Of a stretch of 64,000 bases of DNA, positions 17,869 through 28,500 are shown one piece after another (position 1 is the stretch's first letter; each line of letters opens with the position of its first letter). The DNA comes from Acidobacteria bacterium AB60 (GTDB lineage: Bacteria; Acidobacteriota; Terriglobia; Terriglobales; Acidobacteriaceae): the NCBI GenBank assembly GCA_008682415.1, contig VANK01000009.1, positions 62,001 to 126,000 of the forward strand, given 5' to 3'. The notes below the pieces were generated by a model, which saw nothing but the letters and a program-made list of their open reading frames with translations, was not told the DNA's origin and ran no database searches. The position numbers and the translations under genes were made by a program.

Positions 17869-17875
17869 TAATGAA

Positions 17876-17904
17876 ACTATACAGACTGGTCTACATATTG
17901 TCAA
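17876..17904 (-). promoter_or_regulatory. Promoter with embedded TetR operator
   Basis: Minus strand: TTGACA (17904-17899), 17-bp spacer, TATAGT (17881-17876). The spacer and -10 contain an inverted repeat centred on AGAC-TG-GTCT (17883-17892), extended with matching ends to 17878-17897. A repressor bound here would block polymerase directly. Confidence 0.8.
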
Positions 17905-18123
17905 AGGTAGTTACGTGAGATTGATTTCTTATTGGAGATTTGGAACGAATTGAGAACCTTCGGTGCGCCAAGCGGCTTTGCGGGGAACTCGGTTCTCGTG
18001 CACGCCGAATCTGCTCGAGCCCCTGTTAGGAGAATGGAAAGCGGGATTGGGGAGGGCGTGCGACTGCTCTCTTCGCGCCGCGTGAGAACCAAGGTATGAA
18101 TGCGGGCGATTCTGCGAGGGGAA

Positions 18124-21100
18124 TCAGGCTTTGCGTTCGGGGCCGAGGATGGGTTTGGTCTGGGCGGACGTCTTATCGCCGGACTGTGAGAAGAAGCCGG
18201 TGCCGTCAGGGCGGCGGAGGAAGCCGGTGGTGGGGGCTTCCTTGACCAGGCCTGCTTCTTTGAGGAAGCGATCGCGGTCCTTGGCGTCGATGTGCTGGGC
18301 GAGGAGGTCGTAGAACTCGCGAAGGTTGGTGGCGCGGCGCGCCTCTTTTTTGGCGACGAGCGGGCCGATGGGGCCGAGGAAGGCGGCGAGGCGGCGGGCG
18401 GCCTGATCGATGGCGGCCTGGGTGATCTCTGCGGTGGCAGGCACCTCAGGCGTGGGAGCAGGTGCGGATGGCGCCGGGGTGAGGCGGGTGAAGGCGGCGC
18501 CGGCCGATTTGCCGGCGGCCTCAGTACGCTTTGTCAGGAAGGCGGTGCGGTCCTCGTCGCGCTCCAGGCGGGTGGAGAGGAGGGAGTAGAGCTCCGACAG
18601 GCTGGTGGTTTTCGCCGATTCGCGCCGCACGAGGATCTTGGCGAGCGGGCCGATGAAGCTGGCCAGGTTGCGCTCGGCGAGGAGGAGCGCGTTCTCGGTG
18701 ATCTCGTCGCTCACCGGCGCCGGGATGGCGTGAGTTGCGTCGCCGTTGGAGGGGGAGCCCTTGAAGGATGCGGTGGCGTGGTCCGTGCGGGATACGATGG
18801 TGGGATCGGCGGCGGGCCGTGACGGAATGGCGGGGGCTTTTTGCGTCGTGGTTGCCGGCTGCGGCGAGGCCGGCTGCTGCGAAGCGGGGGGCCGTGGCGG
18901 CGCGGCGGCTGTTTGCGAAGCGGGCGGAGGCGTGGCGACGGATCGGGCGGCGGTTCCGGGCAGGGGCGGGGAAGCGGTGGGCCACTCGGACGGGGATGCC
19001 TGGGGAGCAGCGGCGGGGGCAACGAGCCCTCCGGTCTGGCCGGTTCCGCGCATAAAGATCTGGGTGGCGGAGAGGTCGGGAGCTTCGAGGGGCGGGGAGG
19101 GCGGCACGGCAGGGGCCTGGGAACGGCGGCGCTCTTCTGCGAGGGCGCGTTCGCGGGCGATTTTCTCTTCTGCTTCTTTCTGCCGCGCCAACCGTTCGCG
19201 CGCGAGCCTCTGTTCTTCTTCCTGGCGGGCGCGTTCCTGAGCTTCCTGGCGTGCGAGGCGGGCTTGTTCTTCGCGATCGGCGCGCTCTCGGGCTTCTTTT
19301 TCTCGGGCCTGTTGTTCCCGGGCTTCGCGTGCGGCGAGCTCTTCGGCGCGGCGGCGCATCTCGGTCTCGATGCGGGCGCGGCGTTCCAGTAGGCGGCTCT
19401 CCTCCGGATAGTTAGCGAGACCGCGGTCGAGGGAGCGGAGGGCGCCCTGCCAGTCATTGGCGGCGACGCACTTCTGGGCGTTTGCCAGGCACTGCTCAAC
19501 GGCCTGGCCGCGTTTCCAGGCGTCGACGCGGGCGCGCATGGCGACCAAGCGGGGCGAGCCGGCCTCAAGGCGCGCGGCTTCGGCGAGCATGAGCTCGACG
19601 GTTTCGGGTTCGGAGCCGAGGGCGGACTCGGCGGCGGCGAGCAGGCCGCCGACCACCTGGCCGCGCATGGCAGCGTCAGAGCGGGCGATGGCGCCGGCCT
19701 CCTGATACGCTTCGAGGGCCTTGCGCCATTTCTCTTTGCCGGCGGCTTTGGCTGCGCCATCGAGCAATTTCTCGGCCTGGGCGCGGTTGCTGACGCCTTC
19801 CCGGACGCGGCGTTCCAGGTCGGCGAACTCGCGGTCGCCGGGGAAGACGCGGCGGGCCTGGGAGAGCAGCTCGTCGGCGCGTTTGTAGTCCGCTTCGGCG
19901 AGGGCCTGCTGCGCGCTGCGGAGGCAGTTGGCGCGGGCCTCGGCGAGGGCCTGCTGATGCTGACGCCGGGCCTGTTCGAGGATGCGGGCGAGGTCGGGGT
20001 AGTCGCGGTGGAGGGCGGCGAGCGCCTCCCACTTGGCGAGGGCCTGCTCGTAGTCGCGGGCCTGCTCGTGGGAGCGTGCTTCCGAGGCGAGGGCGGTGAC
20101 GCGGGTGCGCAGATCGCGTGCGGCCTTAAGCTGCTGCTGGAGGCGCGTCTCCTGCGGTTCTGCCTGCAGCGCCTCTTCGAGGAGAGCGATGCGGTCGTCG
20201 AGGGCCGCAGTCTTCTGCGCGCGGGTAAGAGCATCCTGGACGAAGGCTTCTTTCCTGCGGCGGATCTCTTCGAGGCGCGCGGCTTCGGCGGCCTGCTCGA
20301 CTTTTTGCCGCAGGGCGGACTGGAGCTCGAGGAGTCGGTTGTCACCGGGATAGGCGGCGAGGGGGGATTCGAGCTCGCGGAGTGCGCCCTGGAGATTGCC
20401 GTTGGCCTGCTGGCGACGCGCGGCGTTGAGGGCGTTGTTGATGGCGTCTTCTTTTTTGCGCGAGTCGATGGTGGCCTGGAGGTCGCCGGCGCCGGCCGCG
20501 GCGGGTTCGATCTCGGCGAGGCGCTTGAGGATGAGCTCGGAGGCCTGCCAGTTGGACTGGACGGTGGCGCGGGAGGCCTGGGCGAGCTCGGTGATGGCCT
20601 GATCGCGAATCATGGCGTCGCCGGGGGCGGTCTGAAAGGCGCGGAGGATGGCCAGGGAACCGGGGTCCCACTGCTGGCGGCCGAGGGCGGTGCGGCCTTC
20701 GACGAGGAGCTTGGAGGCCTTGACGCGGGCGCGCCCTGCGTTCTCGGCGCGTTCCTGGAGGGCCATGAGGTCGTTGTCCCAGGGGAACTCTTCTCCCGCT
20801 TTCACGGCGAGGGCAGCGGCCTGATCGAAGTCGCCTGCGGCGAGGGCACGCTCCGCTTTGTCGATCCAGATTTGCCGGGCGTTCGCCTGCGCCTGATCGC
20901 GGAGCTCGTGGAGGCGTTTCACGGTCTCTTTGAGCCGGGGGTAGTGCTGGTAGACGGCGCTGACGGTCTCCCATTTGGCGAGGGCCTGATCGTACTTGTG
21001 TTCTTCTTCGAGGCGCTGGGCCTCGACGGCGATCTTGCTGATGACCTGGTTGAGATTGCGGGCCTGCAGGAGAGCCTCCTTGACACGGGTGTCCTGGGGG

Positions 21101-23172
21101 CTCATGTTGACGGCGTCTTCGAGGATCTCGACGCGGCGGGCGAGGACGGTCTCCTGCTCGGCGCGGGCGAGGGCGTTCTGGATTGCCTCGGCCTGTTCGG
21201 CGCGGGCGCGGCCCAGGAGCTGACGGACCTCTTCGTCGTCGCCGCTTTCGCGGATGGCGGCCTCGAGGGTACGGAGGGCGTGGTCGAAGGACTGGTCGTC
21301 GATGAACTGGCGGGCGTCGGCGAGACGCTTGACGCGGAGCTTTTCCATGGCCTCGCGCTGCAGCCGTTCTTTGACCACGCCGAGGAGGGATTCGAGGCGC
21401 GCGTCGGAGCCGAGCTGCGCGAGGGCGCGTTCCAGTTTTTCGCGGAGCTCGTCATGGCGGCCGGCCTGGAGCAGGTTGCGCGACTCGTTCATGAGGGCGT
21501 CGATGAGCTGCTTGCGTTCTTCGATCTGGCGCTGGCGGTCGGCGAGTCCTTTGAGCTTGAGGAGATTGCGATCCTCAGGGAAGCGGGCGAGGCCTTCGTC
21601 GGCGCGGGTGCAGGCGGTGCGATAGTCGTCGCGGTTGAGGGCGTCTTCGACTTCTTTGACGAGGGCTTCGAGTTCCTTGCGGCGGCGTTCCTGCTCCTGA
21701 CCGGCAACGGCTGATTCCAGGAGGGAGTGGACCTGGGGGGCGCCGGGCTGGAGTTCCTCGGCGAGCTTGAGGATGTCGATGGCGGCGGTGAAGCGGCGGG
21801 AGGAGATTTCGCGGCGCGCGTCCTGGAGATAGCCCTCCATCTGCTGGTGACGGGCGCGCTCTTCGATCTCGCGGGTGATGAGGCGGTAGAGGGTCTTGGC
21901 CTGGGTGTCGTCGGGGGCGAGCGCGAGGGCCGCTTCGATGGCTTCTTTGGCGACGTCGAGGTTGCCGTCCATCTGCGCGGATTCGGCGGCTTTGAGGGCC
22001 TTGTGCAGCTTCTCGGCGCGCTCGGCTTCGGCGCGGATGTGCTCGCGGAACTGCTGCAGGTCGGTGTTGGTGCGATCGAGGCCCATAGCGCGGTCGACGA
22101 GGTCGGCGGCGCGGTCGAACTGCTGGTCGGCGAGGGCTTCTTCAGCGCGCTCGCGGAGGGAGCGAATCTGCTTGCTGAGCTCGTCTTTCTGGATGCGCTG
22201 CTGGACTTCGCGGAGTAGGCGGTTGGCCTTAGTGTTGTGGCTGTCGATCTTGAGAACGCGAATGAGGGAGGTTTGCGCCCTGTAGACCTCGCCCTGCTGG
22301 AGGAGATTGGCGACGTCGTCCATCTCGCGGCCGATCATCTCTTCCTTAAGCTGGCCCTGGAGCTGAGAGAGATCCATGGCGAGCTCTTCGGCGGTGCTGT
22401 AGCGCTCGTTGGGATTTTTGGCGAGGGCGCGGAGGAGGATCTCTTCCATCTCCGGGGGGAAGGTGCTGAGGAACATGCCGAGGGGCGGGGGCGGCTCGCT
22501 GACGATCTTCATCAGGGTGCTGGCGGTATTGTCGCCGTCGAAGGGGAGGTGCTCGGTGACGAGCTGATAGAGGACGACGCCAGTGGAGAAGATGTCGGTG
22601 CGGGAGTCGGTGGACTTGGAGTTGACCTGCTCGGGGGCCATGTAGCGGAGGGTCCCGAGGACCTCGCCGGTGCGGGTGACGGCGGTTTGTCCAGCGTGGG
22701 CGATGCCGAAGTCGAAGATCTTGATGCCGCCATCTTTGCAGAGCATGATGTTGGCGGGCTTGATGTCGCGGTGAATGACGCCGCGGCGGTGGGCGTAGCC
22801 GAGGCCGTTGCAGACCTGGACGATGATGGAGATCTTCTCGAGCAGGTTGATGGGGCGTCGGTTGGCCAGGGCGCTGTCGAGGCCCTCGCCTTCGAGGTAC
22901 TCCATGACGAAGTAGGGGGTGCCGCCGAAGTCGCCGAGATCGAAGACGGTGACGATGTTGGGGTGCTGCAGGCTGGCGAGCGACTGCGCTTCACGGAAGA
23001 AGCGCTTGAGCATATCGGCGTTGTCGCAGAAGTTGCCGGTGATCATCTTGATGGCGACGAGGCGATCGAGGTGGGGATCGCGGGCCTGATAGACGACGCC
23101 CATGCCGCCTCGGCCGATGATGCCGAGGACGTCGTATTTTCCGATCCTGGCCGGAAATGGGGCGGTGGTCAT
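18124..23172 (-). CDS. Very large Ser/Thr protein kinase with helical repeats and duplicated C-terminal module
   Basis: 1682 residues from the ATG at 23172 (an upstream start at 23262 adds 30 residues before the kinase). Kinase domain about 12-280: glycine loop GRGGMG (20-25), K42, E61, HRD (134-136), DFG (154-156), APE (179-181). A region of about 900 residues of degenerate TPR-like or coiled helical repeats rich in Ala, Arg, Glu and Gln follows, then a charged EARER-type coil and a Pro/Ala-rich linker. The last ~200 residues carry two copies of a ~55-residue module (ASFIGPLAKILVRRESAKTT and AAFLGPIGPLVAKKEARRAT as cores). I recognise this module from the ends of other bacterial signalling proteins; the Pfam name may be DUF8082. 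No TM helix was seen, so it is probably cytoplasmic. Targets are unknown. Confidence 0.9.
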   Translation of the reverse strand: MTTAPFPARIGKYDVLGIIGRGGMGVVYQARDPHLDRLVAIKMITGNFCDNADMLKRFFREAQSLASLQHPNIVTVFDLGDFGGTPYFVMEYLEGEGLDSALANRRPINLLEKISIIVQVCNGLGYAHRRGVIHRDIKPANIMLCKDGGIKIFDFGIAHAGQTAVTRTGEVLGTLRYMAPEQVNSKSTDSRTDIFSTGVVLYQLVTEHLPFDGDNTASTLMKIVSEPPPPLGMFLSTFPPEMEEILLRALAKNPNERYSTAEELAMDLSQLQGQLKEEMIGREMDDVANLLQQGEVYRAQTSLIRVLKIDSHNTKANRLLREVQQRIQKDELSKQIRSLRERAEEALADQQFDRAADLVDRAMGLDRTNTDLQQFREHIRAEAERAEKLHKALKAAESAQMDGNLDVAKEAIEAALALAPDDTQAKTLYRLITREIEERARHQQMEGYLQDARREISSRRFTAAIDILKLAEELQPGAPQVHSLLESAVAGQEQERRRKELEALVKEVEDALNRDDYRTACTRADEGLARFPEDRNLLKLKGLADRQRQIEERKQLIDALMNESRNLLQAGRHDELREKLERALAQLGSDARLESLLGVVKERLQREAMEKLRVKRLADARQFIDDQSFDHALRTLEAAIRESGDDEEVRQLLGRARAEQAEAIQNALARAEQETVLARRVEILEDAVNMSPQDTRVKEALLQARNLNQVISKIAVEAQRLEEEHKYDQALAKWETVSAVYQHYPRLKETVKRLHELRDQAQANARQIWIDKAERALAAGDFDQAAALAVKAGEEFPWDNDLMALQERAENAGRARVKASKLLVEGRTALGRQQWDPGSLAILRAFQTAPGDAMIRDQAITELAQASRATVQSNWQASELILKRLAEIEPAAAGAGDLQATIDSRKKEDAINNALNAARRQQANGNLQGALRELESPLAAYPGDNRLLELQSALRQKVEQAAEAARLEEIRRRKEAFVQDALTRAQKTAALDDRIALLEEALQAEPQETRLQQQLKAARDLRTRVTALASEARSHEQARDYEQALAKWEALAALHRDYPDLARILEQARRQHQQALAEARANCLRSAQQALAEADYKRADELLSQARRVFPGDREFADLERRVREGVSNRAQAEKLLDGAAKAAGKEKWRKALEAYQEAGAIARSDAAMRGQVVGGLLAAAESALGSEPETVELMLAEAARLEAGSPRLVAMRARVDAWKRGQAVEQCLANAQKCVAANDWQGALRSLDRGLANYPEESRLLERRARIETEMRRRAEELAAREAREQQAREKEARERADREEQARLARQEAQERARQEEEQRLARERLARQKEAEEKIARERALAEERRRSQAPAVPPSPPLEAPDLSATQIFMRGTGQTGGLVAPAAAPQASPSEWPTASPPLPGTAARSVATPPPASQTAAAPPRPPASQQPASPQPATTTQKAPAIPSRPAADPTIVSRTDHATASFKGSPSNGDATHAIPAPVSDEITENALLLAERNLASFIGPLAKILVRRESAKTTSLSELYSLLSTRLERDEDRTAFLTKRTEAAGKSAGAAFTRLTPAPSAPAPTPEVPATAEITQAAIDQAARRLAAFLGPIGPLVAKKEARRATNLREFYDLLAQHIDAKDRDRFLKEAGLVKEAPTTGFLRRPDGTGFFSQSGDKTSAQTKPILGPERKA

Positions 23173-23453
23173 TGCTGCGGAACCCTTTTTTGCGAAGACG
23201 ACTCTTCCGGCTCCTGGTCGCGGGAGGGCGGCAGCTTCAGCGTAGAGACACGGGGAAGCCACCCTGCCATGATCAGTCCCTGGTCAGCCGGGGTGGCTAA
23301 TTATCCAACGAACGCAGCCCCGGAGCCAAGCGAATCAGTCAACTTGCGGTCGTTTTTGCCGGGTTTTTGCGAAACCCCGGTAACAGGATCGTGTCGGGGA
23401 GGGCCTGGGCGTTACGAGGGATGGGAATGACGGCGGCGCCCCGCCGCGCCGGT

Positions 23454-24902
23454 TCAGGCGAGCCTCCAGGGGGCGCGGTAGGGGCGCGTGAGCATCTGGC
23501 AGGCGTCGTCGTCGTGGAGGATGGTTTCGGCCTGAGGGTCCCACTGGAGCTTGCGGCCGACGAGCATGGAGATGAGGCCCAGGTGGCCGGGGATGGTGGA
23601 GTGGTGGGCGGTCTCGACGGGGGTGATGGTGGGCTTGCGGGATTTGACCGAGTCGAGGAAGTTGCGCTGGTGGCCGGGTGAGTCGTAGAGGGCGACTTTG
23701 CGGAGGTCGTCGGGGAGGGCGGGGCCTTTGGGCTGCCCGGCGGCCCAGCCTTTGACCCAGGCAGGGTTGGAGGCGTCGATGCCGGCGCGGTCGACCCAGA
23801 CCCAGCCGTTGGTGCCGATCCACTTGGCGCCCATGGGAATGGCCGGATGGCCGCCGGCGATGGTCATGACGACGTCGTTGGGGTAGCCGGTGACTTCCTT
23901 GCGGTAGGTGCAATCGATGCGGTAGACGGTGGCGGTGTTCCAGACGGCGTTGGCGGGCGGGAACTCGCCGAAGGCTTCGACCTCGGAGGGGCCGGTGCGG
24001 TCGAAGTCGAGGCCCCAGTGGGCGATGTCGCCGTGATGGCCGATCCAGTCGAGCAGCTGGCCGCCGCCGGTGTTGTAGTTCCAGCGCCAGTTCTGGTAGA
24101 CGCGCTGTTCGATGTAGGGCTCTTCGCGGGAGGGACCCAGCCAGCGGTCGAAGTCGAGATCCTCGGGGGGCTGGGTGACGGCGAGGTCCCAGGCGGGGGT
24201 GCCGGGGACGATCTGGGCGGGGCTGGCGATCTTGTCAGGGAGGGCGGCGAGCCGCTTCATGAGGGCCGGCACGGTGTTGGGAAAGTCGTGGTGGCCGCCG
24301 GGGAGGCCGACCTCGACGCGCTGCACGCTGCCGATGAGGCCGTTGCGAACGATCTCACAGGCGTGGCGGAACATGGGCAGGGAGCGCTGCCAGGAGCCGG
24401 TCTGCCAGATGACGTTGTTCTGCTGGACGGCTTTGACGATGGCCTGCTGCTCGCGGATGGTGCGGGCGAGGGGCTTTTCGCCGTAGATATCTTTTTTGCG
24501 GTTGGCGGCGGCCGTGGCGAGGAGGGCGTGCCACTGGTCGGGGACGGCGATCATAACGGCGTCGATGTCGTCGCGGGCGATCATCTCGCGGAAGTCGCGG
24601 TAGGCTTTGCAGTCCTGGTTGCCGTAGTGGGTGTTGATGGTGGTGACGGCGGTCTGGAGATGGCCTTTGTGGAGGTCGCAGGCGGCGACGACCTGGCAGT
24701 CGGCTTCGGCGAGGAAGTTTTTGGTGTTGGACGGGCCCATCATGCCCCAGCCGACGACGCCCATGGTGATGCGGTTGGAGGGAGCGGGGCGAGCGGCCCA
24801 CGCGGCGCGGGGTGCGAGCGAGGCGGCTCCGGCAGCGGCGGTGGCGGTCCGGAGGAAGTCCCGGCGGGTGACGGCGGAGGGTGAGGGCTGATTGCGCGGC
24901 AT
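23454..24902 (-). CDS. Tat-exported Gfo/Idh/MocA-family oxidoreductase
   Basis: 482 residues from the ATG at 24902, which has GGAAGGAAG just upstream. A Tat signal at the N-terminus (TRRDFLRTATAAAGAASLAP) is followed by a Rossmann NAD(P) domain (GVVGWGMMGPSNTKNFL) and the catalytic lysine motif GEKPLA. The C-terminal substrate domain contains GGGQLLDWIGHHGDIAHW, typical of the family. It probably oxidises or epimerises a sugar or cyclitol outside the cytoplasm, carrying its cofactor through Tat, as glucose-fructose oxidoreductase does. No carbohydrate genes are adjacent to narrow the substrate. Confidence 0.9.
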   Translation of the reverse strand: MPRNQPSPSAVTRRDFLRTATAAAGAASLAPRAAWAARPAPSNRITMGVVGWGMMGPSNTKNFLAEADCQVVAACDLHKGHLQTAVTTINTHYGNQDCKAYRDFREMIARDDIDAVMIAVPDQWHALLATAAANRKKDIYGEKPLARTIREQQAIVKAVQQNNVIWQTGSWQRSLPMFRHACEIVRNGLIGSVQRVEVGLPGGHHDFPNTVPALMKRLAALPDKIASPAQIVPGTPAWDLAVTQPPEDLDFDRWLGPSREEPYIEQRVYQNWRWNYNTGGGQLLDWIGHHGDIAHWGLDFDRTGPSEVEAFGEFPPANAVWNTATVYRIDCTYRKEVTGYPNDVVMTIAGGHPAIPMGAKWIGTNGWVWVDRAGIDASNPAWVKGWAAGQPKGPALPDDLRKVALYDSPGHQRNFLDSVKSRKPTITPVETAHHSTIPGHLGLISMLVGRKLQWDPQAETILHDDDACQMLTRPYRAPWRLA

Positions 24903-24997
24903 GATCTTCCTTCCGAGCCTGTTCCGGGCTTGGCGTCGCGGGGCGCAGGCTTTCTGGTCCGCAGTCTTTATAGCAGAGGGGTAGGGGGCGCGTTGGG

Positions 24998-25018
24998 GGT
25001 TGCGGGTTGCGCGTTGCG
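24998..25018. repeat. Heptanucleotide tandem repeat, 3 copies
   Basis: GGTTGCG, GGTTGCG, CGTTGCG in direct succession; the last differs by one base. Similar unit length to the longer array at 61587-61649. Confidence 0.7.
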
Positions 25019-25270
25019 AGCGGGGGTGGGGAGTTGCGGGCGGGATTCCCACAAGTTGCACATTGCGGACGAGTTTTGCACCGGTTCCAGTCCTTGTTCC
25101 AGGGGATGGGGAGGCATAGGCTGGGAGGAAGCCTGGAGCCGGTCACGCGGAAGCGGGATTGACGACGGGAGGAGATACGCGATGGGAGGCCGCGATTGAT
25201 GCGGGGTTTGGCGGTTTCCACAGCGGGAATGCCCGAAATTGAACACAAGGTGCCAGGGTTCACATCTAAA

Positions 25271-25286
25271 ACACAAGATATTGTGG
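25271..25286 (+). promoter_or_regulatory. NrdR box upstream of nrdJ
   Basis: ACACAAGATATTGTGG matches the NrdR consensus ACACWATATWTWGTGT at 14 of 16 positions. It ends 7 bp before the -35 hexamer. A second AACACAAG half-site begins at 25242, 28 bp upstream; tandem NrdR boxes are usual but normally about 31 bp apart. Confidence 0.7.
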
Positions 25287-25293
25287 TTTCTTG

Positions 25294-25322
25294 TTGACAT
25301 GCACCATGGACAGCGTTAAGTT
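25294..25322 (+). promoter_or_regulatory. Sigma-70 promoter of nrdJ
   Basis: TTGACA (25294-25299), 17-bp spacer, TAAGTT (25317-25322). The predicted start near 25329 leaves a 5' leader of nearly 190 nt. Confidence 0.65.
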
Positions 25323-25516
25323 TTCATCTGCGGCTGTAAAGGGGCTGGGATCAAAGGCGGGCAAGGCCGCCCGGATCGCGGTTCCGTAGGAATAGAAATC
25401 GTGGACCGATAGAGCCCGTTTTCGAACCTGTTGCCAACTCCCTCACGTCAAGGACACCGGCCGGAGCGCCGGCAATCATGCGGCTTTTTATCCGTAAAAG
25501 AAGGAGACCCCCAGTC

Positions 25517-28500
25517 ATGAACGAGGCCCAACTGCATACCTCCGCCGCCACCTCCACTGCTGCGTACAGCCGCGGTGGGCTGACTTTTTCGCGCCGCTTT
25601 TCCAGCCCGCACGTTTCGCCTTACGACGAGATGCAGTGGGAGAAGCGTACGGCGTCTATCACGGACAGCAAGGGCAACACGATCTTCGAGCAGAAGGACG
25701 TGGAGGTGCCGCTGGATTGGTCGATGACGGCGACGAACATCGTGGCGTCGAAGTACCTGCACGGGCAGCTGGGGACGCCGGAGCGGGAGACGGGGGTGCG
25801 GGCGTTGGTGAAGCGCGTGGCGGAGACGGTGCGCGACTGGGGTATCAAGGGGGGATACTTCGCGACGGCGGAGGATGCGGCGATCTTCTATGACGAGCTG
25901 TCGCACATGCTGCTGACGCAGCGGGTGGCGTTCAACTCGCCGGTGTGGTTCAACGTGGGGTGTGACCGTCTGGAGCCGAAGGCGGACGGGTCGAGCTGGC
26001 ACTGGGATGCGGCGACGGGGACGGTGAAGTTCGAAGCGACGGGGTACAAGAATCCGCAGTGCTCGGCGTGCTTCATCAACGCGGTGGAGGACTCGCTGGA
26101 TTCGATTCTGACGCTGGCGAAGACGGAGGGCATGCTGTTCAAGTGGGGCTCGGGAACGGGCACGAACCTGTCGCCGATCCGCGGGTCGAAGGAACTGCTG
26201 TCGGGCGGAGGCGAGGCCTCAGGGCCGCTGAGCTTCATGCGCGGCTTCGATGCGTTCGCGGGGGTGATCAAGTCGGGCGGCAAGACGCGCCGCGCGGCGA
26301 AGATGGTGATCCTGAATGTGGACCATCCGGACATTGTGGACTTCATCGACTGTAAGGCGAAGGAAGAGGCGAAGGCGTTCGCGCTGATCCGGCAGGGGTA
26401 TGACGGCTCAGGGCCGGACTCCGAGGCGTACTCGTCCATATTCTTTCAAAACGCCAACAACTCGGTGCGGGTGAGCGACGAGTTCATGCGCGCGTACGAG
26501 GCGGACGGGGACTTCTGGACGAAGTCGGTGAAGGACAAGTCGCCAGTGCAGAAGCACAAGGCGCGGGAGATCATGAACAAGATCGCCGAGGCGACGTGGC
26601 AGTGCGGCGACCCGGGCATGCAGTTCGACACCACGATCAACAAGTGGCACACGAGCAAGAACACGGCGCGGATCAATGCCTCGAATCCGTGCTCGGAGTA
26701 CATGTTCCTGGATAACTCGGCCTGCAACCTGGCGAGCTTCAACCTGCTGAAGTTTGTGAATGCGGCGGGGCAGTTCGATATCGCGGCATACCGGCACGCT
26801 GTTTCGGTGGTGATCACCGCGATGGAGATCCTGGTGGACAACTCCGGGTACCCGACGGAGTCGATCGCGCGGAACTCGCATGACTACCGGCCGCTGGGCC
26901 TGGGGTATGCGAATCTGGGCGCGCTGCTGATGGCGTTTGGCCTTCCGTATGACTCCGCGGCGGGACGGGATTTTGCGGCCACGCTGACGGCGATCATGTG
27001 CGGCCAGGCGTATCTGCAGTCGGCGATCATTGCGGGCTCGTGCAAGCCGCTGGGCTCGGCGACGCCGCTGACGGCGGGATCGGAGCAGAAGGGCGGAGCG
27101 TGCCCCGGGTTCTACGTGAACCGCGAGCCGTTCCTGGACGTGATCCGGATGCATCGCGCGGAGGTGAACAAGATCGGCAAGTCGCGGACCAGCGGAGAGC
27201 CTTTCTCGGTGCCGCAGCTGGAGCCGCTGATCGACGCCAGCCGGGAGTGCTGGGACATGGCGCTGGTGTATGGCGAGAAGTATGGCTATCGCAACTCGCA
27301 GACAACGGTGCTGGCACCGACGGGAACGATCGGCTTCATGATGGACTGCGACACGACGGGCATTGAGCCGGACCTGGCGCTGGTGAAGTACAAGAAGCTG
27401 GTCGGCGGCGGGATGATCAAGATTGTGAACAATACGGTGCCGGCCGCGCTGTTCAAGCTGGGCTACAAGAACGATGAAGTGAACGCGATTGTGAGCTACA
27501 TCGACGCGACGGGCACGATTGAAGGCGCGCCGGGCATCAAGCCGGAGCACCTGGCGGTGTTCGACTGCAGCTTCAAGCCGGCGAAGGGCACGCGCTCGAT
27601 TCACTACATGGGGCACATCAAGATGATGGCGGCGACGCAGCCGTTCCTTTCGGGGGCGATCTCGAAGACGGTGAACCTGCCCCACGAGGCGACGGTGGAC
27701 GATGTGGCCGAGGCCTACGCGGAGAGCTGGCGGCAGGGAATCAAGGCGGTGGCCATCTATCGCGACGGATCGAAGGGCACGCAGCCGCTGAACACCAGCA
27801 TGGACACGAAGAAGGAGCCGTCGGCGCTGGATGCGGTGGGCAGCCGCGTGCTGGCGAACATCGCAGCCGGGCAGCCGGTGGCGGATGCGGATGTGAAGGC
27901 GCTGGAAGCAAAGATCAGCGACAAGCTGGAGGTGACGGCGAAGCAGGTGATCGGCGCTGCGGCTGCCTTTGGCAAGGCGATGGACGAGATTGCGAAGGCC
28001 GCGGCGGTTCCGGTGATCAAGGCAACGCCCGCGCCTCCACCGGCTCCCCTGGCGCCCCCGCCGCAGGATCTGAACGCGCCGCCGCGCGCGGTGCGGCACC
28101 GCCTGACGGAGGAGCGCGCCTCGGTGACGCATAAGTTCTCGATTGCAGGGCACGAGGGCTACATCACGGTGGGCCTGTATCCGACGGGGCAGCCGGGCGA
28201 GATCTTCATCAAGATGGCGAAGGAGGGCTCGACGGTCTCCGGCCTGATGGATTCGTTCGCGACGGCGATTTCGCTGGCGCTGCAGCACGGGGTACCGCTG
28301 CGGGTGCTGTGCGAGAAGTTTGCGCACACCCGCTTCGAGCCTTCGGGCTGGACGGGCAACGAGCAGATTGGCTACGCGAAGAGCCTGATGGACTACATCT
28401 TCCGCTGGCTGAGCCTGCGCTTCCTGTCGGGCACGCAGCTGAGCCTGTTCGCGGGATTTGCACCGCAGGCGCCGCAATTGCCGGTATCGCCGACGATCCT

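Larger units (their letters stand above)
24903..25516. other. Divergent intergenic region, oxidoreductase / nrdJ
   Basis: 614 bp with no gene. It holds a 3 x 7-bp repeat (24998-25018), an NrdR-box-like site (25271-25286), a sigma-70 promoter (25294-25322) and, downstream, a leader of about 190 nt for nrdJ with small GC-rich hairpins such as GCCGG-AGCG-CCGGC near 25463. The leader does not match the conserved core of a cobalamin riboswitch. Confidence 0.5.

Noticed and set aside
19957..21714. A 585-codon plus-strand reading frame opposite the large kinase
   Set aside because: It lies wholly antisense to a kinase with all catalytic motifs, and its composition (runs of Gly, Glu, Leu) is what the complement of an Ala/Arg/Glu repeat gives.
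25323..25516. Cobalamin riboswitch upstream of the B12-dependent reductase
   Set aside because: The conserved core elements of the family were sought in the leader and not found.
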